Source of the DNA: Inonotus obliquus
Lineage: Eukaryota; Basidiomycota; Agaricomycetes; Hymenochaetales; Hymenochaetaceae
DNA: 64,000 nt
Assembly (NCBI GenBank): GCA_032164295.1
Contig: JAJHTX010000001.1
Coordinates: 806,001 to 870,000, forward strand
Reading direction: 5' to 3'
The translations under genes and the position numbers were made by a program. Positions 12,542 through 22,547 of the stretch are shown here, piece after piece. A model generated the notes under the pieces. It did not search any database. It saw only the letters and a program-made list of their open reading frames with translations, and was not told the DNA's origin. Each line of letters starts with the position of its first letter. The stretch's first letter is position 1.

Positions 12542-13966
12542 ATGGCTATCCAAGTACTACCTCTTCCTCTCCCACCCTCTGCAGACAAGTCTAGGTTCAG
12601 CCCTGACTTTGGTAGGGAAGTCAAAGGTGTAAAGGCCGGAGAACTATCCGACGACCAATTCAAAGAGATCCAGCAGCTTCTCTACAAGGTTTGTCTAAGC
12701 TACAGTTTTTTATTACTAATTGTGTTGGTCTGAAAATGAGCTTAACTAAAGCACGGCGCGCTTCTGTTTCGTGATAGTGATCTCACTCCAGAACAGCAAT
12801 ATGCTCTTACAAAGGTACGTGGTTGGATAAAGTAACGTTACGCGCACTGTGCTGACCATGTGCCTCCAGGCGTTTGATCCAACCTGTGAGAGCTATGGTC
12901 ACGGTAACAACAAGACCGGCAAGGAAGTCAAATCGGTCCTTCATCCGGATCTCAAGACCATCCCTCGCGTGCCACAGGTCCAGCTTATTGGTAACGGCGT
13001 AGTGCATAATCACGAAGGCTTCGACGAGGTGAAGCTCAAGCATCCCTCACACACAACTTTCCATAAGACACGTGTCTCTCCCGAGGACGAGAAGAAGGGC
13101 TACACTCGTTTCTATCGTTGGCACATTGACGCTGCATTATATGACCTCAACCCTCCAAAGGTTACTACACTCTATGGAATTGAGGTTCCAGAAGGCGAAC
13201 CGCAAGTTGTGCGCTATGACGATGGTACCGGCGATGAACTTCCAGTTCCGCTTGGCACGACCGCATTCGTAGATGGGAAGACTATGTTCAATATCTTACC
13301 CTCTGAGCTGAAGAGTGTTGCTGTACGGACACGGGTTCGATACGCACCACATCCATATGTTTGGATGGCACCAGCACGGTCGACGCCAACAGGTCTGGGG
13401 ATGGAGTCGGAAGGACTCGAAATGCATCTAGACGAACTTCCGCCTTGGGAAGAGAGCAAGGTCAAGGTCTTTCCGATGGTACGTCCCGCTACATCTTCTA
13501 TTTCTTCGCTTCGTTACATAAGAATATTTGATGCTGTAGCTATGGAAGAACCCAGTGACCGGAAACCTTCACTTCCAAGTCCATCCAAGTGCAATACAGG
13601 AGTTACTTATTGGACCACTTCCAGAAGGTGCAAAGCGGGAGGGTGCACTTTATCCGGACGGCGCGCATCTCAAGGACCTGAAGGAAGTGCGTGAGCTTGT
13701 ATACAGGATGCAACGTCCTGCCATCTCTCCGTCATTGATCTATCCACACGACTGGTGAGTGGCGGCATATGGGAATGGTACTAAATCTCATTGCGTTAAA
13801 TCATAGGAGACCGAAGGATCTGGTCATTTTCCATAATCGTGGTGTCTTGCATACCGTTATTGGCGCGTTCACTCCGGATCAAGTCCGTGCGTTTCACCAA
13901 TGCAACCTTGCTGGGTCGGACGAGCCTACTGGGCCAACCTCGGGAGACGTCAAGGCCTGGGCGTAG
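12542..13966 (+). CDS. xanA: Alpha-ketoglutarate-dependent xanthine dioxygenase
   Basis: Five exons (12542-12688, 12752-12814, 12870-13478, 13540-13754, 13807-13966) give 397 residues of the TauD/TfdA fold. The iron ligands are visible as the HID of RFYRWHIDAALYDL and a late His in the segment DLVIFHNRGVLHTV; the Arg that binds 2-oxoglutarate should lie shortly after. The combination ALYDLNPPKVTTLYG and the HPYVWMAPA segment is that of fungal XanA, which converts xanthine to uric acid using Fe(II), oxygen and 2-oxoglutarate, in place of the molybdenum hydroxylase. It would let the fungus use purines as nitrogen source, in the cytosol. No other purine gene is nearby. Confidence 0.88.
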
Positions 13967-14735
13967 GGCGTGGTCAATTCGTGTTTAGGATTGCTTTCGA
14001 TGACATAAGCTTTCTTTGTGCAATTGTGGTACAAAACAAATCCAATGAGAGTAGTTTGCATTATGAAACATTGCGAGAGTCTGCTCTTTTGCCAGGGGTC
14101 TTATCTCGACATCTTCTGATTCGGTCGTGACGCCCTAGACGCAGCATTGTCACGATGGAGGTGCTTGTTTCGTGGCGCACCAATGTAAGCGGAGCCGCGA
14201 ACATGGGTTACGCGAAAGGTGCGTAGACATGGTCAGTATATCCAATTCGAGCTATCCTATTATCATCGAACGCTGATGGCTCTACCACAGGGCCAATGAG
14301 CTATCATCGTACCATTGCGATGTCTGCTACCTGTCACACTACGATTCCCACGCATAGTGCTCATGTGCATGAGGGAAACCGCAAAGTGGTTTGTCAGCCA
14401 TGAACTCACTAGTGGCGCTCATTGGCCACTCATGGTGGGTTTCGTTCTCGTCCCTTGCGCCCTACATGTTCGTATTTTTATATAATTCAGGCAAGATCTT
14501 CGAAGACACAGGTTCTGTTGCCGAACGCAGAGCGTTGGGCGACGACTACTTTGAGACGTCGACGCATTTCGCTATGCATTCTGTCGTCATCACTTTGTGG
14601 TCCAGAAATTACAAAGTGTAATGTGCATACTGACCCTTTCCTTTGCGCATGGGGACTCCGAGTTAAATAGGGCGCGGTATGCTTTATGACACCTGCAATA
14701 CCCCCTTTCCCCAACCCAAGTACGACACCTGAGGT
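13967..14735. other. Intergenic, part of a duplicated locus
   Basis: No gene seen. The segment 14124-14152 (GTGACGCCCTAGACGCAG core) recurs with few changes at 16186-16214, each standing upstream of a small gene, so the two may be duplicated promoter regions. Confidence 0.4.
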
Positions 14736-15880
14736 ATGAAAAAAATACCACAACGCGGTAGTCTTATGAAAAAAGACATCGAAGAAAGAAACTCAGTGAG
14801 ATTTAACCCACCCGTGGTAAGCTCGCAATCAAGCCGGAGTTTGATATGATTTATTGACACCAAGTAGGAGCTTATTGGCAGCAAGGAATATCGAGGGCAG
14901 CATTCGAGTCACTCAAGCCAAGTACGTTCGTGACTTGATTGGACGCGTTATGTTTCACTGACATTCTCAATAATCAGGTTGATGATCATAGGCGATACAC
15001 TAGGGTAAGTTCGTTGTAGCAGCATGCTTATGTAACTAACACTTCCAATAGGAACGTGTCACAGATTACCTAAAGACGTCTGCGTCTGACAGTGACAGAT
15101 ATCCGGGTCAACAGGGATACGGTCCGGTAAATTCGCACTTCAAATTGACCGGTAGTATGCTTTACTGACACTTCCGATAGAACTCTTATGCCAATCAAAG
15201 TGGTCACTCAAAGATGCCCGGTAGTAGGAGCGATACTAGCGGGTATCGGGGTGGCGAGGGCCAGCACCGACAGGGATATAGTGATCGTCGAGGCACATAC
15301 GACGGGTCGAGTCAGGGTTACCAGAACCCCGTTCGTTCATAAGGTATATAGGACATAACACACTTTACTGACATAACCATTAGAATCACACCAATGTTGG
15401 AGGTACTAGTAGCTGGGAGCAAGAATATGTAGTACGTCCGCAGCTTTAATACTTTGTCATAGTAAGCTTTACTGATACTTCTAATAGGTACTCCGTGGAT
15501 TTAACAATCCGTTTGCGTCTAATTCCATACAAGATATTGGTAAAGAAGAAAGGTCACATAGGAGCAAGCAAAAGAATTCGTTGATTAATCAAGCACAAGA
15601 AGTACTGAAGTTCATTAAAGTTTTAAAGCTGAAGGCCGATGTTAAGTTTTGGGAGAAAAGAGAACAGGAATTCCGCAAGCTCGATATCAATGCTGCAAAT
15701 TTCTATGACAAACTGAATTTCTTGGTCGTACAGTTTCACAATAACAAAATTGAGCTCTTCTTGCGGGCGAGCGAGGACCGAGACATTCTAGAAGAGGTGC
15801 AAAGAAAGTGTGCAGAGAAGGCCGCAGAAGCAGATGAAGAATTGAAGACGTGGGAGGGGATTTACGCAAGCACCGTATGA
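14736..15880 (+). CDS. Unknown small protein with Gly/Ser/Tyr-rich middle and helical C-terminus
   Basis: Seven exons keep one frame: 14736-14816, 14868-14921, 14978-15004, 15052-15126, 15181-15330, 15384-15428, 15488-15880, about 274 residues. The first in-frame ATG is 14736, with a second at 14766. The N-terminal half is hydrophilic, low-complexity, rich in Ser, Gly, Tyr and Arg (SDRYPGQQGYGP, YRGGEGQHRQGY). The last exon is helical and charged (LKFIKVLKLKADVKFWEKREQEF, then a long Glu/Lys/Ala helix) and may form a coiled coil. No signal peptide or membrane helix. I recognise no family. Five of the six introns end in a similar CTTTACTGACA...ATAG block. The donor of the sixth intron could be 15429 or 15432. 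Confidence 0.6.
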
Positions 15881-16845
15881 CTTCCAGCAGCTCAGGTCGC
15901 CCAGGGGTTTGACTTGGAGTGACTTATACCTATCCGTATTCCTACCGTATTTTTGCTTCTGATACGAGTAGTAATTATGAGAATGCATGTCAGGTATGAA
16001 TAACGATTGATGCCCCTTCAGCGTTATCGAATAAGTCACACGTCCCTATGAATAGCTATGTTTTCGCGTCACAGTAGTGAACATGATCCCGCGAGCGATC
16101 AATCCACCTTGCTAGATAGCATTATATGTAGTGATAAGAGGAAGATATCCATAGATACTGAACAACACTGATCATCAGTAATTTGCCGTGACGGCCTGGA
16201 CGCAGTCAGTCACTGTCTAGCAATTGGTATGTGTTTAAGTCAACTCGATGCCAACGGGGTACTTCTTTGTATCATGTCCGACTGCCTCGAAGGTCACGAT
16301 ATAAATGGTGCATTTACTCGAGCATATACCGTTATGATCAGGCTCGAATGATGTATGCTTCACTGACAAGTCGCATGACACCCCGGACTTTCCATTTCTC
16401 CCTCAGCTTTGCTTCTATCCCCCTTTCACCTCTCTGCAATGGCTTTCCCCATGGAGAATCCAATGTGGAATATGTGGCGCATTGCTACTGGTTACGTGCA
16501 AAGGTTCGCCACATCAACGCGATAACTGGATAGTTGATCTCGGATGTGTGGCTCGAGACTCCTAATGCCACAAGAGGGTTCTTGTAGATTTTTTCGGGTT
16601 GATAGCAGTTCGATGTGCAGACCGATGGCAGAGGAGTTCGAGTAATGGTCAGAATACTGAGTCGGAAGGCCTTGATAAGGGACGGGTCAACTTTGTAACC
16701 TTGTTCTCTTTGCGTAGATTGGTAGTTGCAAGACACCAAGCACAATGTAGTAATTAGTAACTTTGCGTTTTCTGAGAACGAGATTAGAGACTGGACCAGA
16801 CTTTCGAACGAGAGACATCCCAGTTAACAAGTTCTTCCCCCAGAA

Positions 16846-17070
16846 ATGAGTAATTCCACAGAACAGAAGAGCGAAGAAACCAAGAAAGAAACTGGCCAAA
16901 CGCCGGGTGCCAACGAAAGTGGGCATAAAGCAGGAGCGGGGACAGATTCGAAATCAAAGACTTCACGGAGTTTAGCGCAATGGTTGAACGACTTGGGTAA
17001 GAAAGCACTGGGTGACTCGGGAGGGTCTGTGGGAGACAAGTTCGAGGAGCACTATGTGAAGCATTCCTGA
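16846..17070 (+). CDS. Possible small hydrophilic protein (74 residues)
   Basis: A single open frame with a good ATG encodes a Lys/Glu/Ser/Gly-rich polypeptide (MSNSTEQKSEETKKETGQ...) ending in an amphipathic stretch, SLAQWLNDLGKKALGDSGG. The upstream 200 bp and the start region resemble 18,110-18,260, where the frame is broken. It may be an intact small gene, the 3' exon of a longer one, or a remnant. Nothing points to a function. Confidence 0.35.
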   Translation: MSNSTEQKSEETKKETGQTPGANESGHKAGAGTDSKSKTSRSLAQWLNDLGKKALGDSGGSVGDKFEEHYVKHS

Positions 17071-18111
17071 CAGACGAGTGGAGTACTGTACCTAACAACC
17101 CGGATGAGCTACATGACAGGTGGTAAAGTAGACCAGCTTGAACCATGTGTGCCATATTTCCACGGTGCAATATGTAATTGGTACTAGTACATGATGTTAT
17201 GGAATATAGACCTGAGAGTGCGCGTAAGCGCTGAACTTGAGTGACATCCCAGATGGTAGGGAACAGGATCCGATAGCTAGTATGAGAGAGCCTGCCCGCA
17301 GCGAGTTTGTTAGGCCCTAGAATCATGATACCTTCAATGCAGAGCTTTCTCTAGGCCAGATTAAGTTTTGGAGGTATTCCGCAAGCAAATTATTGCCGAG
17401 ACGGATCATATCGACTTCAGCCCAACACCCAATTCCCTATATACGAATCTTGTCGAATAGCCTTATCAGATCGCAGCTACCAGCAGGCGCTAAGCTCAAC
17501 ACGTCTATCAAGTACAAACAACTCACCAGAAGCCGAGAGCCCTGTCTCTTTACCCGAACTCAAGCATAGCACCCCCGACCGTACCGGACGTGAGCATTCC
17601 TCAAGTCCAAATCGTTCCATGTAAGCATTCCATCGACAACTTGAAGCAATCCTTCCATTCTTGGACCATAGCAAAACCAGACTCTAGAGGCTGCACAGAT
17701 GATGCGCGCTAGGTTGATGGTAGCATTCCTTGGTTGCGATCCTGGCAAAAAGAGATAACAGGGATTGAATGTCAGGACTCAGCAGCCATGGTGGCGTCGG
17801 AGCTGCTGTTTGGCTGTCCAGCTATCGCTTGACTGAAACCCTCTCAGTCTGCAGTCTCATCAAATATCGCTAGGATTATGAAGGTTCAGCGGAGACTCAT
17901 TAGATCAATATTATTCATGGTCTCTTACTGTAATGCAAAGGTGCCGCTAGCAACTAGTATGGACTGCTTGACAGGCCTAGGGACACGTGGCTTGGGTGCA
18001 TTCCTTCGCGAAATCATCTAGGTATAAGCTTGACAACATGCAACGATCCCAAGGAGAATCAATGTTGGTTATTCTAGAACTTCGGCGTGCTGGGCAAAGG
18101 ACGAGTTTGAG

Positions 18112-18263
18112 TGATGATCAAAGTATTGAGATACGGCCTTGCCGACTTTGTTACTGTGCTAAAAAGAACATGATAGAGACTGGGACAAGCGTTTGAGTAA
18201 TCCATCCATCCAAATATGAGTAAACCAGAGAATAGCAAACCCAAGCGTGGCCTGATAGCTTGA
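18112..18263 (+). pseudogene. Possible degenerate copy of the 16,740-16,890 region
   Basis: The block around AGAGACTGG and the following ATG (18216, MSKPENSKPKRG then stop) aligns by eye with 16,740-16,890 (AGAGACTGG then MSNSTEQK). The frame here closes after 15 codons, so if it was a gene it is broken. Similarity is patchy and needs an alignment. Confidence 0.25.
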
Positions 18264-18464
18264 AAGATCAAAAAGACCCAAAATCTGCCAAAGAAAAGTC
18301 GAAGTCAAGGCCCACGTTCAGGTCGTTTTGATTTGTTCTTGGAGAAAATGGGCGAGAGACTAATAGCGAGGAGCAGAGGGGACAAAGCCACGTGCAAGAC
18401 GCGTCCACGGGACAACACCCGACTTGGACTAAACATTTCACGACCAACTTTACACATATCCCCC

Positions 18465-19125
18465 ATGTACTCTGCTACTTCCAAAGCAGCCAAACGACGC
18501 GCACATTCCAGGCCAGAGCTCTCCGATGAGCAAAAGCAAGAAATCAAAGAAGCGTTCGAGCTATTCGACACGGATAAGGATCGATGTCTCGACTACCACG
18601 AGCTTAAAGTCGCCATGCGCGCGCTTGGATTCGACCTGAAGAAGGCAGAGGTGTTGAAGATTCTAAGGGATCATGACAAGACAGGGCATGGGCTGATGGA
18701 GTATGAGGATTTTGTGAAGATCAGTCAGTATTTCAATTTTCCCTAGTCTTTCTCTCGAGGTTTGCTCAATACACGCATCGCATCGCCTGATACCTCGCCT
18801 GATACGTGGCTGACATACAGTGAGTGAACGCATACTCGCGCGCGATCCACTAGATGAGATCAAGCGCGCGTTCCAACTCTTCGACGACGATAACACTGGC
18901 AAGATTAGCTTGCGGAATCTCCGGAGAGTAGCTCGGGATCTAGGTGACAAACTCGACGATGAAGAACTGTGCGTGTGCTTTCCTTTTCTTTTCGCTTCCA
19001 TACGCTCATCTATGAACTCGGTCTTGGTATCGAATAGACAAGCGATGATAGACGAATTCGACCTGGACCAAGACGGAGAGATAAATGAACAGGAATTCAT
19101 CGCGATAATGACGGACGATGCGTAA
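18465..19125 (+). CDS. CDC31: Centrin (Cdc31-like EF-hand protein)
   Basis: Three exons (18465-18723, 18821-18968, 19038-19125) give 164 residues, the usual centrin length. After a basic N-terminus ([21 protein letters not shown]) come four EF-hands: [38 protein letters not shown] and [12 protein letters not shown], with the family segments [12 protein letters not shown] and [11 protein letters not shown]. Loop 1 has Arg where the usual Gly sits at position 6, so it may bind calcium weakly; loop 4 looks fully competent. Centrin works in spindle pole body duplication and in nuclear pore-linked mRNA export. Splicing restores IMSERIL across the first intron and EELQAMIDEF across the second. Confidence 0.92.
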
Positions 19126-19631
19126 GACTAAATGCGCGCGTAATGTCTCGTCGCCTACCGTTATTCCCCCCTTACTTACTGCTTCTGTCTGCTCTGTATT
19201 ACTTGCGAGCCTGTCAGCATCGGCCAGGACATTTGTACGATTATCATCCCAAGTACATGAAATGTCTAATCCTGTTTACCCATAGCGCGTTCCAGGACAC
19301 AGGATCGGGTATGGCCTAAGCATGGACTTTGAGAAACTTAGGATTGTTAGTGCGGGCAGGGACCCTAGCGCTCTACCGGACCTCAAGGCATTCTACAGGC
19401 GGTCACAAGATCGACGACGGAAGATGAGAAGAAACTTTGTCCAGGTGGTCTGGCGGTGTCTGTACCAAAAAAAATGAATGAAGATCTTCAAAGAATCCTC
19501 TTTATTGTTCATGACCGACATTTAGCCGAGCTTCTGTCATGAATCTTCTGGGTAACATCATGCGCTAAATGGCTTTAATTTTACTTAAGAGCGTGCGGAG
19601 CGACATTGGCTACGTGTTGCAGACCCAGAAA
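19126..19631. other. Intergenic, no gene seen
   Basis: About 500 bp holding the 3' end of centrin and the promoter of the mannanase. No coding or repeat signal. Confidence 0.5.
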
Positions 19632-21931
19632 ATGCAACTCTGGACCATCGTTGGTGCTTTCCTCGCTCTTGTAGAGGCTCTCTCCTCTCTTGTGCCGGGG
19701 GTATTTGCGCGACCACATCGTGTACCTCATGGTTTTGCTACAACGGATGGAACCCAATTCAAGATTGACGGGAAACCTTTCGTGAGTACTTCTCTTGCTC
19801 ATGATATGTTTCATCTAGATACTTAACCATTATTTAGAGCTTTGTCGGCACGAACTCCTACGTAGGATAAGCTCACTTTATCTGCCTATTGATTCGTAGT
19901 TGAGATGATACCAGTGGCTTCCTCTCCTTCTAACGCAGCACGATATCGAGCTGACGTTTCAAGGTATACGCGATCAGGGTATCAAGGTCGTGCGAACTTG
20001 GGTGAGTGGTCATCTAGACAACTTTAGGTATCAGAAACATTCATGACATTCGAACTGGACAGGGCTTCAACGCGATCAACGCCACCGAGCTTCCATATGC
20101 GCTCGAGTCTGGATTAACATATTACCAGGTCTGGAACGGTAGCCTATGGGAACTTAATGGAGGTTCCCAAGGGCTGGAGAGGCTTGATAATATCGTCAAA
20201 ACCGCGGCGAAGTATGATATCCGACTGATCCTGACTTTTACGAATAACTGGTAATCGATTACTGATCACGACACTGTGAGTTTATCTGACTAAGTTCACG
20301 CCGATTAAAGGGTCGGGTATGGAGCAAGTGTCTTTCACCTACTCAAGTATCTGACGGGAGAGATGACGAATCCACCCAGGGCTCCGATTTGTATCTGAGT
20401 TGGATAATAGGCTCTAATGTAACGCACGACTTGTTCTTCACAGACAGGGATGTGGTTGGGGAATACCGTACGTCGAATATTGTACCTCCGTGTAACGATC
20501 CTTTAATCGTTACCCCAGAGAGGTATGTCAGAACGATCGTGGAGAGGTACAAGGACTCCCCTACAATCTTCGCATGGGAGCTCGTGAACGAGGCACGGTG
20601 CTTGAGCGATCTAATTCCAGCAGGTCCGAATTGCATACCTGGATCGGATACGCTACATGCATGGTATAGGGAACAGAGTGACTTCGTTCGCAGTCTGTGA
20701 GTACGACCAGTCCAGTTGTTGCACCAATGCATAGGATAGGCACTTAACGTTTGCTCGTCTTAGTGATCCATTCCATCTAATTACGACTGGTGGTGAAGGA
20801 CATTTTTATTGGACCAACCCACCTATAATGTTCGTTATTATACCTTACATTACTAGGGAATGTCAGCAACTGAACTATTGCTTCCATCCAGATGGTCCAA
20901 TGGAGTGGCATCTACCGACTACAATTTTGATGGAAGAGGTAAGGTTTCTCATACTGCCAACTACAGGAAGTAATACTTATAATGTCTTTCGCTACAGCGG
21001 GCGAGGACTTCGATCGTGATTTACTGCTACCAAATATCGATTTTGGCGTATACGTGAGTAATCAATGGTCATCTATAAAGAAGATGTGATAAAGACCGAG
21101 TTTGCTGGGTTCTTGACAATAGCACATTTATCCTCAAGCTTGGTATTCCCAACAGGACTTCCCTGGGTCGAATTTCTCTGTCAGAGACTGGGGACTGGAC
21201 TGGATTCAGGCTCATGCTGACGGTACAGCCAACGCCACATCTTGCCATTTGAGTTGTTGACTATGTTTCAATGACATTCAAGCCGCTAAGAAGGCAGGAA
21301 AGCCACTTGTTCTTGAAGAGTTTGGTCTCTCCGGACTAGGTAAGTTGTCCTATAGAACTTTTCCCCCTGTACCGGTGTTAAGTCCGGACCATCAGACAAT
21401 AAAACATCAATCTACCCTGCATGGGTTCAGCGGGCGTTGGACACGAAGCACGGGTAAGTAGCGAGTATTCCTAGCGACGACATGTTCACATACTGATGCA
21501 ATGCATTCAACAGAGGGTAAGCTTAAGCCCAATGAGGACGCTCGCCCTGTTGAATTCGTTTCTTACAGAATAATGCCATGGCAGTTCGGCCAGCTGGGTC
21601 TGACGGAAAACGGAGGAAACCACTTGTTTAAATACGCTGATAGGATTATAGATGGGGTAAGTATTGGCCCTGCGAATAACAGTCTTCCGTCGCTGACAAG
21701 TCTTACTAGGCTTCGCCGAATGATGGTAAGGCAACACTCATTGGTTCGGATATGCTGTCGAGGTTCTGAACATACATATTCACGTGTAAAGGAAATACGA
21801 TCTACCCGAACCAAACTGAGCTGGTCGGCATTTTTGTGTACGTTCCGGTGCTGCTATTCATTTGTTCGTATCGTAGTAACTGACTTAAACATAGTCGAGC
21901 AGCGAAGATTCTGGGTCGGGGGCATGGCTGA
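19632..21931 (+). CDS. Secreted GH5 mannan endo-1,4-beta-mannosidase
   Basis: An 18-exon model (19632-19781, 19838-19861, 19915-20001, 20063-20250, 20311-20323, 20380-20467, 20519-20696, 20764-20829, 20892-20938, 20998-21053, 21123-21222, 21283-21339, 21396-21453, 21514-21516, 21569-21656, 21710-21725, 21792-21837, 21895-21931) gives 433 residues in one frame. A signal peptide ([20 protein letters not shown]...) leads a GH5 subfamily-7-type barrel: [41 protein letters not shown] with the acid/base Glu in [13 protein letters not shown], and the nucleophile Glu in VLEEFG, then MPWQFGQLG. It would cut plant mannan outside the cell. No cellulose-binding module is present. Exon 5 is 13 nt, exon 14 is 3 nt, and intron 5 begins GCAAGT. 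Confidence 0.85.
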
Positions 21932-22547
21932 TGGTAGGTTGAAATCGAAATGCGATTGTAGCTCGAGTAAGAGTGCTAGAATGGATGGTGTCGACCCTGT
22001 TAAAGAAACGTGAGATGGTGTAGCTCACAGTATCAGTTGAATCACAGGGAGAACATATAGTGATCTAATGATAGAAATCCTGTTGCAAAGCGACTGTTCC
22101 TATTGGGTCTCTTTTCAACGTCCAACGAGTCGACTAGCGACTGTCCTGGTTCTATTACCAAGGCAGCCGTCAAGTTCCGATCCATTCTCAGAGTTGAAGT
22201 CAAGCTGACTCACTATTGACCATCCTTTCTGGCTGTGTCCTGACAGGCTCAAAAGGCGTCTAGAGCCTGCCCTGCTTTGGTTATTCAATACATCATCGTC
22301 GCATCAGCTATCTATGGATGAACATTTCCTGGTTCATGATGCCGTTCGGATGTATCATGAGCCATGTCGACGCTGCAGGCAGGCCTCTGATCTCGAATCA
22401 AGATCCGGTATCTTTCCTCGCTTCCATTGACTTATATCACTGGTCTCGAGTCTCCCAAGCTCTGGACGCAGAAACAACCCCCTCCTCATTTTGCACAGAA
22501 GTTCCACTGTCCAAACTCTTGTTCATATCGGTGAACACTATAAGATC
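21932..22547. other. Intergenic, no gene seen
   Basis: About 600 bp between the mannanase stop and the seven-helix gene. The open frame starting at 22318 overlaps the true first exon in another phase and is not supported. Confidence 0.5.

Larger units (their letters stand above)
15881..18464. other. Gene-poor stretch with only small or decayed frames
   Basis: Apart from the 74-residue frame and its possible broken copy, I see no gene in these 2.6 kb. The stretch has no transposon ends that I can find and no long repeats, but several short blocks are shared with 14.1-15.9 kb, consistent with an old duplicated locus. Confidence 0.4.

Noticed and set aside
16784..17326. 180-codon minus-strand frame near 17 kb
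   Set aside because: No ATG context, no domain, Ser/Leu-rich shadow composition; it overlaps the small plus-strand frame that has a better start.
14736..18463. CRISPR-like or tandem array
   Set aside because: The similar short blocks are intron ends and diverged duplicate flanks, unequally spaced, and this is a eukaryotic genome.
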